From Lentisalinibacter orientalis (GTDB lineage: Bacteria > Pseudomonadota > Gammaproteobacteria > Steroidobacterales > Woeseiaceae), in the NCBI RefSeq assembly GCF_040706535.1, contig NZ_JAPDRJ010000005.1:124001-188000 (forward strand): a DNA stretch of 64,000 nucleotides. Direction: 5' to 3'. Positions 21,056-30,490 of this stretch are shown here, piece after piece (the stretch's first letter is position 1; every line of letters starts with the position of its first letter). The notes below the pieces were generated by a model. The model ran no database searches. It was given only the letters and a program-made list of their open reading frames with translations, and was not told where the DNA came from. A program made the position numbers and the translations under genes.

Positions 21056-21091
21056 CTCCCGGAATGCGCCGGCGAGTGCCGGCGGCACCCC

Positions 21092-23332
21092 TCAGCGGGC
21101 GCCGAAGTTCCAGCGGCCGCGCACCTGCCAGGTCATGGGCGGCGTCCAGTAATTGGTGAACAGGTTCGAGGTGATGTATTCCTCGTCCGAGCAGTTGTTG
21201 CACTCGGCGGTGACGGACCAGACGCCGCCGTCGTCCACCAGCGAGATGCCGGCATTGACGATGACCTCCGTATCGTTCTCGCCCAGCTGACGGGTGCCCA
21301 CCACGTTCGGCCCGATGAAGCGGGACGATAGGTTCGGCTGCAGCGACGCACCGAGCGCCTCGACGGGGAAGTTGAGGAATGCGCCCAGCGTCAGCGTCCA
21401 GTCGGGCGAACGCTTCGGATCGGCCACGCTGCAGTTGCCGTCCAGTGCCGCGAAGTCCGTGTTGGGCACGGTGCAGGCGGCGATCTGATCGGAGATGTCC
21501 ACGTATTCCGCGTCCTGCAGGCCCAGCGAGACGAACAGGTTCAGCCAGTCCGTCGGCACGGCGTTCACCTCCAGCTCGAAACCGGTCACTTCCAGCCCGC
21601 CGGCGTTGGTGGTCAGGAAGTTGCCCGACGGCGTTGCGGAGGTGGTCTGCAGGTCCTCGAGATCCGTGTAGAAGAGCGTGCCGTTGGCCCGCACCAGGTT
21701 ATCGAACATGTCGGCGCGGAAACCGAGCTCGTAGGCCCAGAGCTTCTCCGGCCCGAATGGCTCCATGGTGGCCGCCAGCGCCTCGCGGGCATTCCAGCCG
21801 CCCGACTTGAAGCCGCGGGTGGCGGAGGCGTAGACCATCAGGTCGTCCGAGTAGTCGTACTTCAGCGCGATGCGCGGCGTGACGATGGACTCCTCCTGCT
21901 CCACCGGGATACCGGCGGCGATGAGGTTCGCCGTCTCCAGTGTAATGGTGCCGGGAATAACGCCCCGGGCACCGAGATTGTCCGTGATCTCGATCTCCTT
22001 GGTCTCGTCCGTGTAGCGGGCGCCGAGGGTCAGGGTCCACTTGTCCGACAGCGCGTAGTCGCCCTGGGCGTAGACGGCCCAGCTGTCGGTGAAGTTCTCC
22101 ATCACCCGGTCGGCCAGCACGAAGGAGCCGAGCAGCCAGTCGGCGAAGTCGGTCTCGTTGTCCTCGTTCAGGTAGAACACGCCGGAGACGAAGTCGAGCT
22201 TGTCGTCGAAATAACGGGCCGACCACTTTACCTCGGCGGTGAACTGCTCGTGGACGCCGTTGTTGTCGATCCAGAAGAAATCGTCCGCGTCACCCGGCGC
22301 GTTGGGGAAGTTCAGGAAGAAGTCCTGCTCCAGGTCACGCCAGCCGACGATGAACTCGAGCTCGCCCGCGGGTGCGGCGTAGGTCAGGTCCGAGATGATG
22401 CTGGTGGTCTCCGAGACACTGCCGTAGTCGGCCTTCTGCTGATAGCTGATCGGCACGAAACCGCCCGTGATCGAGAAGTTCAGGAAATCGAAAGCGGTGG
22501 TCGGCGCGCCCAGGGGCGCCACGGACGTGGAGACCCGGTCGTCGCCGACGAGATCGCCGTGGATGTTGCCGGCCTCGTCGTCGATGTACTCTAGGGTGAG
22601 ATCCCACGTCAGCATATCCGTCGGCATGTAGCGGAAGTCCGCCCGCAGGCCGATGCTGTCGCGGACGTTGTAGTCACCGCCGACGGCCGGGTTGCGATTC
22701 TCCAGCCAGCCGTCGTTGGAGATGTGGTAGCCGGAGAACTTGGTCAGGAAGGTCTCGCTGACCGGGATGTCCACGCTGCCGCGCGCCCGGTATTCACTGT
22801 AGCGGCCGAAGCCCGCTTCCACGAAACCGCCCATCTCCGGCGACGGGTCCTTCAATATCACGTTAATGGCGCCGCCCGTGGTGTTACGGCCGAACAGGGT
22901 CCCCTGCGGCCCGCGCAGCACCTCGATGCGCTCGACGTCGAAGAGCGTGAAGTTGTTGGCGTTCTGGCGGGACACGTAGACGCCGTCGATATAGGTCCCG
23001 ACCGGCGGGTCGAAGGTGGCGATGGACTCGTCGTTACCCTGGGCGCGGATGTAATACATGTTCGCGCTGCCGATACCGGTGTTGTTGCCGCCGAAGAGGT
23101 TCGGCACGACGTTGATCAGGTCGAGGGTGTCCTCCACCTGCAGCGCCTCCAGCGTCTCGTCATTGTATGCACTGACCGCCACAGGCACGTCCTGGATGGA
23201 CGCCTCGCGACGCTCGGCCGTGACGATGATCTCCTCGACCTGGGCGCTCGCGCCCGCAGAAAACAACAATGGCACCAGGAGGGCCGGAAGGGTTGCGCTC
23301 AGGCCCGGCCCGCTTCTGAAAGATTTGCTCAT
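21092..23332 (-). CDS. TonB-dependent outer-membrane receptor
   Basis: Outer-membrane active transporter of 746 aa. A signal peptide ends ASA before the TonB box EEIIVTAERREAS. The plug domain (residues ~45-155) includes VPVAVSAYNDETLEAL and VERIEVLRGPQGTLFGRNTTGGAINV, and the rest is a 22-strand barrel ending in WQVRGRWNFGAR, with the terminal strand intact. The N-terminal signature is that of the large receptor class common in sphingomonads and steroid- or lipid-degrading gammaproteobacteria, whose substrates are mostly unknown. GGGGAG lies 5 nt before ATG 23332. No TonB-linked transporter or catabolic operon is adjacent, so the ligand cannot be inferred. Confidence 0.96.
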   Translation of the reverse strand: MSKSFRSGPGLSATLPALLVPLLFSAGASAQVEEIIVTAERREASIQDVPVAVSAYNDETLEALQVEDTLDLINVVPNLFGGNNTGIGSANMYYIRAQGNDESIATFDPPVGTYIDGVYVSRQNANNFTLFDVERIEVLRGPQGTLFGRNTTGGAINVILKDPSPEMGGFVEAGFGRYSEYRARGSVDIPVSETFLTKFSGYHISNDGWLENRNPAVGGDYNVRDSIGLRADFRYMPTDMLTWDLTLEYIDDEAGNIHGDLVGDDRVSTSVAPLGAPTTAFDFLNFSITGGFVPISYQQKADYGSVSETTSIISDLTYAAPAGELEFIVGWRDLEQDFFLNFPNAPGDADDFFWIDNNGVHEQFTAEVKWSARYFDDKLDFVSGVFYLNEDNETDFADWLLGSFVLADRVMENFTDSWAVYAQGDYALSDKWTLTLGARYTDETKEIEITDNLGARGVIPGTITLETANLIAAGIPVEQEESIVTPRIALKYDYSDDLMVYASATRGFKSGGWNAREALAATMEPFGPEKLWAYELGFRADMFDNLVRANGTLFYTDLEDLQTTSATPSGNFLTTNAGGLEVTGFELEVNAVPTDWLNLFVSLGLQDAEYVDISDQIAACTVPNTDFAALDGNCSVADPKRSPDWTLTLGAFLNFPVEALGASLQPNLSSRFIGPNVVGTRQLGENDTEVIVNAGISLVDDGGVWSVTAECNNCSDEEYITSNLFTNYWTPPMTWQVRGRWNFGAR

Positions 23333-23554
23333 GGATACTCCCCTGCTCAGAAAAAGATAGAACATTCAGTGTTTTCGGGACGTTCCGGCTCTTCCCTGCA
23401 AATCCGTAACGCAGACAACCCCCGTCGGGGGAATCCTGCCTCATACGGGGGGCATTTTCAAAACAATACGTAGATGTCGCGACCCTGCAACAGGGCGGCG
23501 CAGCAACGGCCACGGGGCATCCGCACGATGACCGGCCCGGGCCAGCCGCCGCAG

Positions 23555-23576
23555 ATTGTATACAATTTAGATCTAA
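23555..23576. promoter_or_regulatory. Adjacent palindromes upstream of the TonB receptor (possible GntR-type operator)
   Basis: ATTGTATACAAT (23555-23566) is a perfect 12-bp palindrome with the TTGT-N2-ACAA core seen in operators of GntR-family regulators. A second perfect palindrome, TTAGATCTAA (23567-23576), follows directly. They form an AT-rich island about 225 bp upstream of the TonB receptor start, in the 278-bp gap. The regulator is not in the window. Confidence 0.45.
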
Positions 23577-23610
23577 GCCATTGATTTTCAGTGCGAATTG
23601 ATCCTGCGGC

Positions 23611-24189
23611 TCACAGGGTCCTGACCATCAGCAGCCAATCTCCGCCGTGAGCCGCCCCCGGCCAGGGCACGATCGGAGCCCGGGCCTCCACCCGATAGCC
23701 GAGGCGCTCGTAGAGGCGTTTCGCGCCGGCATTCTCCTCGGCCACGATCAGGCTCAGACCGGGAACCCCGGCCTCGCGGGCCATGGATTCGGCCAGATCC
23801 ATCAGCCGGGTACCCGCACCGAGACCGCGGGATTCGGGGAACGTGGCGAGCGCATTGACGTACCAGGTGCCGGGTGCCGCGGCCTCCAGTTCGACGAGGG
23901 GCCTGACGACCGCCGGCAGCTCGGCGAGGTCCGGCAGCTCGTGGGGGTCCGGCTGGCGATACGAGAGCAGCATGCCGACGATGTGCCCCGTGGTATCCAC
24001 ACAGACCCTTGCGTTGCGGTAACTGAAACCACCCTCTGCCCTGGCTGCCCGCTCGCAGCCGACCTGCTCGGCGCTCTGACCGGGCTCCGCCGACCGGGAC
24101 CAGAGCCAGCTCGGGATCCCCTCGCCGGCGATGTCGATCAGCCTGGCGAGGGCGGGCGCATCATCGGGTCGTGCTTTACGGATATTCAT
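23611..24189 (-). CDS. GNAT family N-acetyltransferase
   Basis: Acetyl-CoA-dependent acetyltransferase of 192 aa. The acetyl-CoA-binding motif A appears as ALATFPESRGLGAGTRLMDLA and motif B as NAGAKRLYERLGYR. ATG 24189 overlaps the stop of the upstream HAD phosphatase gene by 4 bp (ATGA), so the two are co-translated. An aromatic stretch SWLWSRS lies before the core. The substrate is unknown. Confidence 0.9.
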   Translation of the reverse strand: MNIRKARPDDAPALARLIDIAGEGIPSWLWSRSAEPGQSAEQVGCERAARAEGGFSYRNARVCVDTTGHIVGMLLSYRQPDPHELPDLAELPAVVRPLVELEAAAPGTWYVNALATFPESRGLGAGTRLMDLAESMAREAGVPGLSLIVAEENAGAKRLYERLGYRVEARAPIVPWPGAAHGGDWLLMVRTL

Positions 24190-24857
24190 TGCGGGTCCTC
24201 CTGCTGCTGCGGCATCGCCCGGGCGACGCAGCCCGGGAGGTTGGCGGGGTTCTCGCACAGGGTGTCGGCACCGGCCTGCACGAGTTCGCGGCGGCTGCCG
24301 AAGCCCCACAGTACACCGACGGAGGCGACGCCCGTGCGCCGCGCGCCGATCACATCGTCCCTGCGGTCCCCGATCATCACCGTTGCGCCTGCGTCCAGAC
24401 CGTGCGCAGAGAGCGCGTGGCCGATCAGCTCGCCTTTGTCGGAGCGGCTGCCGTCCAGGTGGGCGCCGACCACGTCCGCAAAATAGCCGGCCAGCCCGAA
24501 GTGCTCGACGACACGCTGCGCGAACACCGTGGGCTTGGTGGTCACCACCAGCATCGTGCTGCCGTCGCCGGCGAAACCGCCGAGGGCATCGTCGATGCCC
24601 TCGTGCAACCGGTTCTCGTACAGGCCGGTGTCCGTGTAGCGCTCCCGATAAAGGGCCACGGCAGCGCGCACCCGCTCCTCGTCCTGCGTGCCGAGCAATT
24701 CGCGGAAGCTCACGAACAGGGACGGGCCGATGTAGCGCTCCAGGGAGGCGAGCGGCGGCGGCTCCCTGTCCAGGCGCTCCAGCGCGTAGGCGATGCAGCG
24801 GGTGATGCCCTCCCGGTGATCGGTGAGCGTGCCGTCGAGGTCGAAAAAGAGATTCAT
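24186..24857 (-). CDS. HAD-superfamily phosphatase (Gph-like)
   Basis: Haloacid-dehalogenase-type phosphatase of 223 aa. The N-terminal nucleophile motif FFDLDGTLTDH gives Asp6 and Asp8. The segment VVTTKPTVFAQRVVEHF is motif II/III with its Lys, and VMIGDRRDDVIGARRTGVASVGVLWG is motif IV. The helical cap between them makes it a subclass I member, most like phosphoglycolate phosphatase. ATG 24857 is preferred; an upstream ATG at 24875 would add six residues. It is coupled to the GNAT gene by a 4-bp overlap. Confidence 0.9.
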   Translation of the reverse strand: MNLFFDLDGTLTDHREGITRCIAYALERLDREPPPLASLERYIGPSLFVSFRELLGTQDEERVRAAVALYRERYTDTGLYENRLHEGIDDALGGFAGDGSTMLVVTTKPTVFAQRVVEHFGLAGYFADVVGAHLDGSRSDKGELIGHALSAHGLDAGATVMIGDRRDDVIGARRTGVASVGVLWGFGSRRELVQAGADTLCENPANLPGCVARAMPQQQEDPQ

Positions 24858-25004
24858 TGCAGATCCGTGAGGCAACTTGTCCAGGCGACGAGTTCAGGTG
24901 ACGGGTTCAGGCAACTTGAGGCGGCGGGCGGCTGCGCCTATCTTGTGACAATCCCGCGCAGAGTCAATTCGGAATCGGGAGTCGGCAACCCACAGGAATA
25001 TCCC

Positions 25005-26420
25005 ATGGCCCGGACGCTGGCCGAAAAAATCTGGTCGCAGCATGCGATCGCCGACCCGGGCGACGGCACGACGCTGCTCTATATCGACCGCATCTTCCTG
25101 CACGAGCGCACCGGCAGCATCGCGCTGAAGGGGCTGGAGGCCGCCGGCCGCTCCGTGCGGGACCCGGAGCAGGTGTTCTGCACGATGGACCATATCGTCG
25201 ACACCTTCCCCGGCCGCTCCGACATCACGATCATGCCGGGCGGCACCGAGTTCATCACCGCCACCCGGGCGGCGGCCAGGGAGGCCGGCATCCGTACGTT
25301 CGACATCGGCAACCCGAGCCAGGGCATCGTGCACGTGGTCTCGCCGGAACAGGGCATCGCCCTGCCCGGCGTGACGCTCGTCTGCCCCGACAGCCACACC
25401 GGCACCGTGGGCGGCCTCGGCGCGCTGGCCTGGGGCATCGGCTCCACCGAGGCCGAGCACGCGCTGGCCACCAAGACGCTGGCGGTGACGAAGCCGAAGC
25501 AGATGCGGGTCACCTATTCCGGGCGTCTGCCCTTCGGCGTGACCGCGAAGGACATGATCCTGGCGCTGATCGGCCGGCACACGGCGTCGGGCGGCGTCGG
25601 CTACGTGGTGGAGTTCGCCGGCGAGGCGGTCCGGGCGCTGGACGTGGAGGCGCGTCTCACGCTGTGCAACATGGCGGTGGAGTTCGGCGCCTGGAGCGGC
25701 ATCGTCGCGCCCGACGAGAAGACCTTCGAGTACGTGCGCGGGCGCCCCTACGCGCCGGCAGGCGAGGACTGGGACAAGGCGCTCGCCCACTGGCGTTCGC
25801 TGGCCACCGACGAGGACGCGGTGTTCGACCGGGAGATCGAACTCGACGCGGCGGGCATCGTGCCCCAGGTCACCTGGGGCACGAGCCCGCAGCACGAACT
25901 GCCGGTGGACGGCGCGATACCCGACCCGGCCGGCGAGCCGGACGCCAATCGGCGCAAGGCCATGGAGCGGGCGCTGGAGTACATGGCGCTCGTGCCGGGC
26001 CGGCCGCTCGCAGGGACGCCCATCGACGCCGCATTCATCGGCTCGTGCACGAACAGCCGGCTGAGCGATCTGCGCGCGGCCGCCGACGTGCTGCGGGGGC
26101 GGCGCGTCGCCGACGGCATCAAGGCCATCTGCGTGCCCGGCTCCAGCCGGGTGAAGGCGGCGGCCGAGGCCGAAGGGCTCGACCGGGTGTTCACCGCCGC
26201 GGGTTTCGAGTGGCGGGAGTCCGGCTGCTCCATGTGCTTTTTCGCCGGCGGCGAGCATTTCGGCCGCGAGGAGCGCGTGATCACCAGCACCAACCGCAAC
26301 TTCGAGAACCGCCAGGGACCCGGCACCCGCTCCCACCTGGCCAGCCCCACCACCGTGGCCGCGTCGGCTATCGCGGGACGCATCGCCGACGTGCGCGAAT
26401 TCGCGCCGGAGGAAGACTGA
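25005..26420 (+). CDS. LeuC-type 3-isopropylmalate dehydratase large subunit (divergent)
   Basis: Aconitase-superfamily hydro-lyase large subunit of 471 aa. The three [4Fe-4S] ligands are visible as Cys348 (GSCTNSR), Cys408 and Cys411 (SGCSMC). Length and order match LeuC. However, the C-terminal block, usually NPGERCASTSNRNFEGRQG followed by RTHL, here reads GREERVITSTNRNFENRQG and RSHL, and leuA and leuB are not adjacent. It may therefore be a paralogue acting on another 2-alkylmalate, such as citraconate or dimethylmaleate; leucine biosynthesis is still possible. ATG 25005 follows GGAATATCCC. LeuD is 1 bp downstream. Confidence 0.9.
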   Translation: MARTLAEKIWSQHAIADPGDGTTLLYIDRIFLHERTGSIALKGLEAAGRSVRDPEQVFCTMDHIVDTFPGRSDITIMPGGTEFITATRAAAREAGIRTFDIGNPSQGIVHVVSPEQGIALPGVTLVCPDSHTGTVGGLGALAWGIGSTEAEHALATKTLAVTKPKQMRVTYSGRLPFGVTAKDMILALIGRHTASGGVGYVVEFAGEAVRALDVEARLTLCNMAVEFGAWSGIVAPDEKTFEYVRGRPYAPAGEDWDKALAHWRSLATDEDAVFDREIELDAAGIVPQVTWGTSPQHELPVDGAIPDPAGEPDANRRKAMERALEYMALVPGRPLAGTPIDAAFIGSCTNSRLSDLRAAADVLRGRRVADGIKAICVPGSSRVKAAAEAEGLDRVFTAAGFEWRESGCSMCFFAGGEHFGREERVITSTNRNFENRQGPGTRSHLASPTTVAASAIAGRIADVREFAPEED

Positions 26421-26421
26421 A

Positions 26422-27039
26422 ATGGAACCGTTCGTAAGCCACAGCGGCATCGCCGCACCGCTGCTGCGCATCAATATCGACACAGATGCCATCATCCCGA
26501 GCCGGGAGATGAAGCGGGTATCCAGGGAAGGGCTCGGCGAGGGCCTGTTCGCGAACTGGCGCTATCGGGACGTGGCCGCCCGGGAGGAGGACCCGGAGTT
26601 CGTGCTGAACCGCGAACCCTTCCGCCACGCCACCATCCTGCTGGCCGGCGAGAACTTCGGCTGCGGCTCGTCCCGGGAACACGCGGTATGGGCGCTGAAA
26701 GATTTCGGCTTCCGCGCGGTCATCGCGCCCGGCTTCGGTTCCATCTTCTACGGCAACTGCGTGCGCAACGGCATCCTGCCCGTGCGTCTCGCCGAGCCGG
26801 ACATCGAGGCGATCGCCCTGCACGTCGACGCCGAGCCTTCCCAGCAGGTGACCATCGACCTGCCGTCGCAGACGGTCACGGACGCGGCCGGCGCGGACTA
26901 CCCCTTCGACATCGGCGCCGGGGACAAGGAGATGCTGCTGCAGGGCCTCGACCCCATCGCGAAGACGATGAAGCTGGACGCGGAGATCCTCGCCTTCCGC
27001 GAGCGCGATCGCGCCGACAGGCCCTGGATCTATCTGTAG
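26422..27039 (+). CDS. LeuD-type 3-isopropylmalate dehydratase small subunit
   Basis: Swivelling-domain subunit of 205 aa that pairs with the LeuC-type protein directly upstream (1-bp gap). INIDTDAIIPSREMKRV, ENFGCGSSREHAVWAL (substrate-binding loop with GCGSSREHA) and GFGSIFYGNCVRNGILP are all canonical. The N-terminal signature follows the LeuD family more closely than aconitase. The two subunits should form a heterodimer in the cytoplasm. The stop TAG is embedded in GTAGGAG, but the following bases do not fit the REP consensus seen further on. Confidence 0.93.
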   Translation: MEPFVSHSGIAAPLLRINIDTDAIIPSREMKRVSREGLGEGLFANWRYRDVAAREEDPEFVLNREPFRHATILLAGENFGCGSSREHAVWALKDFGFRAVIAPGFGSIFYGNCVRNGILPVRLAEPDIEAIALHVDAEPSQQVTIDLPSQTVTDAAGADYPFDIGAGDKEMLLQGLDPIAKTMKLDAEILAFRERDRADRPWIYL

Positions 27040-27074
27040 GAGCATCGGCCGCCAGATCGGGCCAGAGGGACAGG

Positions 27075-27953
27075 CTAGGGGAAGACGACGGTCTTCGCGC
27101 CGTTCAGCAGGATGCGGCGCTCGACGTGCCAGCGCACGGCCCGGGCCAGCACGCTCGCTTCCGTCTCCCGGCCGATCCCGGTCATCTCGCTCTCCGTGGT
27201 GGCGTGGGTCACGCGTCGCACGTCCTGCTCGATGATCGGGCCCTCGTCCAGATCCTCGGTGACGTAGTGCGCCGTCGCGCCGATCAGCTTCACGCCCCGC
27301 TCGTGGGCCTGCCGATAGGGCATCGCCCCCTTGAAGCTCGGCAGGAAGGAGTGGTGGATGTTGATGCAGCGGCCGGCCAGCTCGCGAACCATGCCGGCCG
27401 ACAGGATCTGCATGTAGCGGGCCAGCACGACCAGGTCGATGCGGTGCTCGCGGACGAGGCGCAGCACCTCCGCCTCCTGCTCGGGCCGGCTGTCCTTCGA
27501 CACCGGCAGGTGCACGAAGGGGATGCCGTGCCACTCGGCGAGCGCCCGGGCGTCGTCGTGATTGGAGACGACCAGCGGGATGTCTGCCCGGAGTGCGCCG
27601 GTCTCGCGCCGGTGCAGGAGGTCCCGCAGGCAGTGGTCGAACTTCGACACCATGATCATCACGCGCGGCGCCACCGCGCAGTCGTGCAGTTCCCAGCCGA
27701 TGCCGAGCCGCACCGCGAGCTCGCCGATTGCTGCGCCGAACGCGGCGGCCGCCTCGTCCGAAGGCAGCAGTGCGTGCATGCGCACGAAGAACTCGTCCGT
27801 GCTGTCGTCGGCGAACGACTGGGCGTCACGGACGTCGCCGCCGCGCTCCGCCAGCGCGCCGGTCACCGCCGCCAGGATGCCCGGACGGTCCGGGCAGTGC
27901 ATCGTCAGGATGTACTCGCGGGACGGCTGCCCCGCATTTTCCCCGCCGCTCAC
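27075..27953 (-). CDS. purU: Formyltetrahydrofolate deformylase PurU
   Basis: Hydrolyses 10-formyl-THF to THF and formate, balancing one-carbon units. The 292-aa protein has an N-terminal ACT domain (CPDRPGILAAVTGALAERGG) and a C-terminal formyl-transferase fold with the catalytic block CINIHHSFLPSFKGAMPYRQA and, downstream, THATTESEMTGIGRETEASV. The start is GTG 27953, overlapping the stop of the upstream aminotransferase by 4 bp. It is convergent with the leuCD pair. Coupling to a class V aminotransferase hints at glycine/serine one-carbon metabolism. Confidence 0.95.
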   Translation of the reverse strand: MSGGENAGQPSREYILTMHCPDRPGILAAVTGALAERGGDVRDAQSFADDSTDEFFVRMHALLPSDEAAAAFGAAIGELAVRLGIGWELHDCAVAPRVMIMVSKFDHCLRDLLHRRETGALRADIPLVVSNHDDARALAEWHGIPFVHLPVSKDSRPEQEAEVLRLVREHRIDLVVLARYMQILSAGMVRELAGRCINIHHSFLPSFKGAMPYRQAHERGVKLIGATAHYVTEDLDEGPIIEQDVRRVTHATTESEMTGIGRETEASVLARAVRWHVERRILLNGAKTVVFP

Positions 27954-29098
27954 AGGCGCTCCAGCGCCTCGGCCAGGCGGGCCACGGTGCGCTCGACGTT
28001 CGCCAGCTTGTCCAGCCCGAACAGGCCGATACGGAAGCTGCGGTAGTCGTCCGGCTCGCCGCACATCAGCGGCACCCCGGCGGCGATCTGCAGCCCTTGT
28101 GCCGCGAACCGGCTGCCGTTCTGTATGTCCGGGTCGTCGGTGTAGGAGACCACCACCCCCGGCGCCTGGAAGCCCGGCGCGGCGACGCTGGCGAAGCCCG
28201 CCCCTTCCAGCGCGTCCCGCACCCGGCGGCCGAGTGCCACCTGCGCGTCGCGGGCGCGCTCCAATCCGAAATCGCGCGTCTCGTGCAGGGTGTCGCGGAA
28301 CTGGCGCAGGCCGTCGGTGGGCATCGTGGCATGGTAAGCATGCCCGCCGTTCTCGTAGGCCTGCATGATCTGCAGCCACTTGCGGAGGTCGCAGGCGAAG
28401 CTGCCGCTCTCGCTTGCCTCCACGTACTCGCGCGCGCGGCGGCTCAGCATCACCAGCCCCGCGCAGGGCGTGGAACTCCAGCCCTTCTGGGGCGCGCTGA
28501 TCAGCACGTCGACGCCGAGCGCCTGCATGTCCACCCAGAGGCAGCCGGAGGCGACGGAGTCCAGCACGAACAGTGCGCCCACCTCGTGCGCGGCATCGGC
28601 GACCGCGCGGACGTAGTCGTCGGGCAGCAGCAGGCCGGCCGAGGTCTCCACGTGGGGCGCGAAGACCACCGACGGCCGTTCCGCCCGGATGCACTCGACG
28701 ACCTCGTCGATCGGCGGGGGCACGAACGGTGCCCGGGCGCCCTCGCCGCTCTGTCGGGCGGTGAGCACCGTCGATCCGGCTGCGAATCCGCCCATCTCCA
28801 GGATCTGGGTCCAGCGGTAGCTGAACCAGCCGTTGCGCACGATGAGGCAGCGCCGCCCGGTCGCGAGCTGGCGGGCGACCGCCTCCATGGCGAAGGTGCC
28901 GCCGCCCGGCACCACCGCCACGGCGTCGGCGCCGTACACGTCCTTCAGGCCGGCCGAGATGTCGTTCATGACCCCCTGGAAGAGGGCGGACATGTGGTTC
29001 AGCGACCGGTCGGTGAAAACCACCGAGTACTCGAGCAGACCCTCCGGGTCAACCTGGGGATCACTTGCAGGATCGATGTCGGATCGCGGGCCGGGCAT
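27950..29098 (-). CDS. Class V aminotransferase (alanine/serine-glyoxylate type)
   Basis: PLP enzyme of 382 aa. The PLP lysine is Lys205 in SAPQKGWSS, preceded by the PLP aspartate in LFVLDSVASGCLWVD (Asp180). The large domain has VVPGGGTFAMEAVARQL. This arrangement fits the AGT/serine-glyoxylate aminotransferase group. GAGGAAGCGCC precedes ATG 29098. It is translationally coupled to purU, which would fit production or use of glycine and serine. It is divergent from the class I aminotransferase. Confidence 0.9.
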   Translation of the reverse strand: MPGPRSDIDPASDPQVDPEGLLEYSVVFTDRSLNHMSALFQGVMNDISAGLKDVYGADAVAVVPGGGTFAMEAVARQLATGRRCLIVRNGWFSYRWTQILEMGGFAAGSTVLTARQSGEGARAPFVPPPIDEVVECIRAERPSVVFAPHVETSAGLLLPDDYVRAVADAAHEVGALFVLDSVASGCLWVDMQALGVDVLISAPQKGWSSTPCAGLVMLSRRAREYVEASESGSFACDLRKWLQIMQAYENGGHAYHATMPTDGLRQFRDTLHETRDFGLERARDAQVALGRRVRDALEGAGFASVAAPGFQAPGVVVSYTDDPDIQNGSRFAAQGLQIAAGVPLMCGEPDDYRSFRIGLFGLDKLANVERTVARLAEALERL

Positions 29099-29292
29099 GG
29101 CGCTTCCTCGTTGGCTGGGGTCGGCAAGGCAATGGCAATGGCAGGAGCGGCGAGAGAATAGCAGCCGGGCCGGCCCCTTCCCAGCCGGCCTGGCGACCAA
29201 AACCCTGCGCGAACGCGTTATGCTTGGCCGGATTGCACCGGATACCGCCGGCCCGCCGGCAGAACACAAACCAACAAGGCGAACCAGACTCC

Positions 29293-30483
29293 ATGTTCGA
29301 ACAAGTCAAACCCGTCCCGCCCGATCCCATCCTCGGCATCATCGCCGCCCACGCCGCCGACACGAACCCGAAGAAGGTCGACCTCGGCATCGGCGTCTAC
29401 CGCAACGAGGAGGGCGAGACGCCGGTCCTCGGATCGGTGAAGGAGGCGGAGGCACGGCTCCTGCAGACCCAGACCAGCAAGGCCTACCTCGGCCCCGCCG
29501 GCGTGGCCGGATTCAACGAGGGCATGACCGAACTGCTGTTCGGCGCCGACAGCGAGGTGGTCCGCGCCGGCCGCGTGCGCACCATCCAGACGCCCGGCGG
29601 CACGGGCGCGCTGCGGGTGGCCGGCGATCTCATCCACCGGGCGAGCCCCGGCACCGAACTCTGGGCCAGCGACCCGACCTGGGGCAATCACCTCGCCCTG
29701 TTCCCCGCCGCCGGCCTGCCGATGCACAGCTATCCCTACTTCGACCCGGAGACCAGCAGCCTGCGCTACGACGACATGATGGAGGCCATCGGCCAGCGCG
29801 GCCCGGGCGATGCCGTTCTGTTCCACGCCTGCTGCCACAACCCCTGCGGCGTCACGCCCGACCCGGACCAATGGGAGGAGGTCGTGGATCTCGCTGCGGA
29901 GAAAGGCTTCACACCCGTGATCGATACCGCCTACATGGGCTTCGAGCGCGGCCTGGAGGAGGACTGCCTGGCCGTGCGGCTGTTCGCGGAACGCTGCCCG
30001 GAGGTGATCATCGCCACCTCCTGCTCGAAGAATTTCGCGCTGTATCGGGACCGTGTCGGGGCGCTGACGGTGGTCACGGAGAATGCCGACCGGGCCAGCG
30101 CCGTGGAGACGGTCATCAACAAACTGACCCGGGCGAACTACTCGATGCCGCCCGCCCACGGACCGGGAGTGGTCGACATCATCCTGCACGACGAGGATCT
30201 GCGCGCCCGCTGGGTCGGGGAAGTGGACGGCATGCGCGACCGCATCAACGGCCTGCGGCGGGTGCTGGCGGAGAAGTTCCGCGACGCCGGCGTCGAGCGC
30301 GACTTTTCCTTCATGGAGCGCCAGTCCGGCATGTTCTCGTTCATGGGGCTGTCGGTGGACCAGGTGCGGCGGCTGCGCGACGAGTACTCCATCTACATGG
30401 TCGACTCCGGACGTATTAACGTGGCGTCGCTGAACGCGGGCAACATCGACTACTTCGTCGAATCCGTCGCCGCCGTACTCTGA
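29293..30483 (+). CDS. Class I aminotransferase of the AspC/TyrB (aspartate/aromatic) subfamily
   Basis: PLP enzyme of 396 aa. The N-terminal VDLGIGVYRNEEGETPVL and the substrate loop TIQTPGGTGALRVAGDLIHR are hallmarks of the I-alpha subgroup, as is HACCHNPCGVTPDPDQW. The PLP lysine is Lys246 in SCSKNFALYRDRVG, and RINVASLN contains the carboxylate-binding arginine near the C-terminus. It transaminates aspartate or aromatic amino acids with 2-oxoglutarate; which one is not settled by sequence. It is convergent with the Lrp gene (7-bp gap). Confidence 0.95.
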   Translation: MFEQVKPVPPDPILGIIAAHAADTNPKKVDLGIGVYRNEEGETPVLGSVKEAEARLLQTQTSKAYLGPAGVAGFNEGMTELLFGADSEVVRAGRVRTIQTPGGTGALRVAGDLIHRASPGTELWASDPTWGNHLALFPAAGLPMHSYPYFDPETSSLRYDDMMEAIGQRGPGDAVLFHACCHNPCGVTPDPDQWEEVVDLAAEKGFTPVIDTAYMGFERGLEEDCLAVRLFAERCPEVIIATSCSKNFALYRDRVGALTVVTENADRASAVETVINKLTRANYSMPPAHGPGVVDIILHDEDLRARWVGEVDGMRDRINGLRRVLAEKFRDAGVERDFSFMERQSGMFSFMGLSVDQVRRLRDEYSIYMVDSGRINVASLNAGNIDYFVESVAAVL

Positions 30484-30490
30484 GGCGGCG

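Noticed and set aside
27036..27060. GTAGGAG at the leuD stop codon as a possible REP unit
   Set aside because: Only the first seven bases fit; there is no stem or CCCGAT end, so it is not counted in the family.
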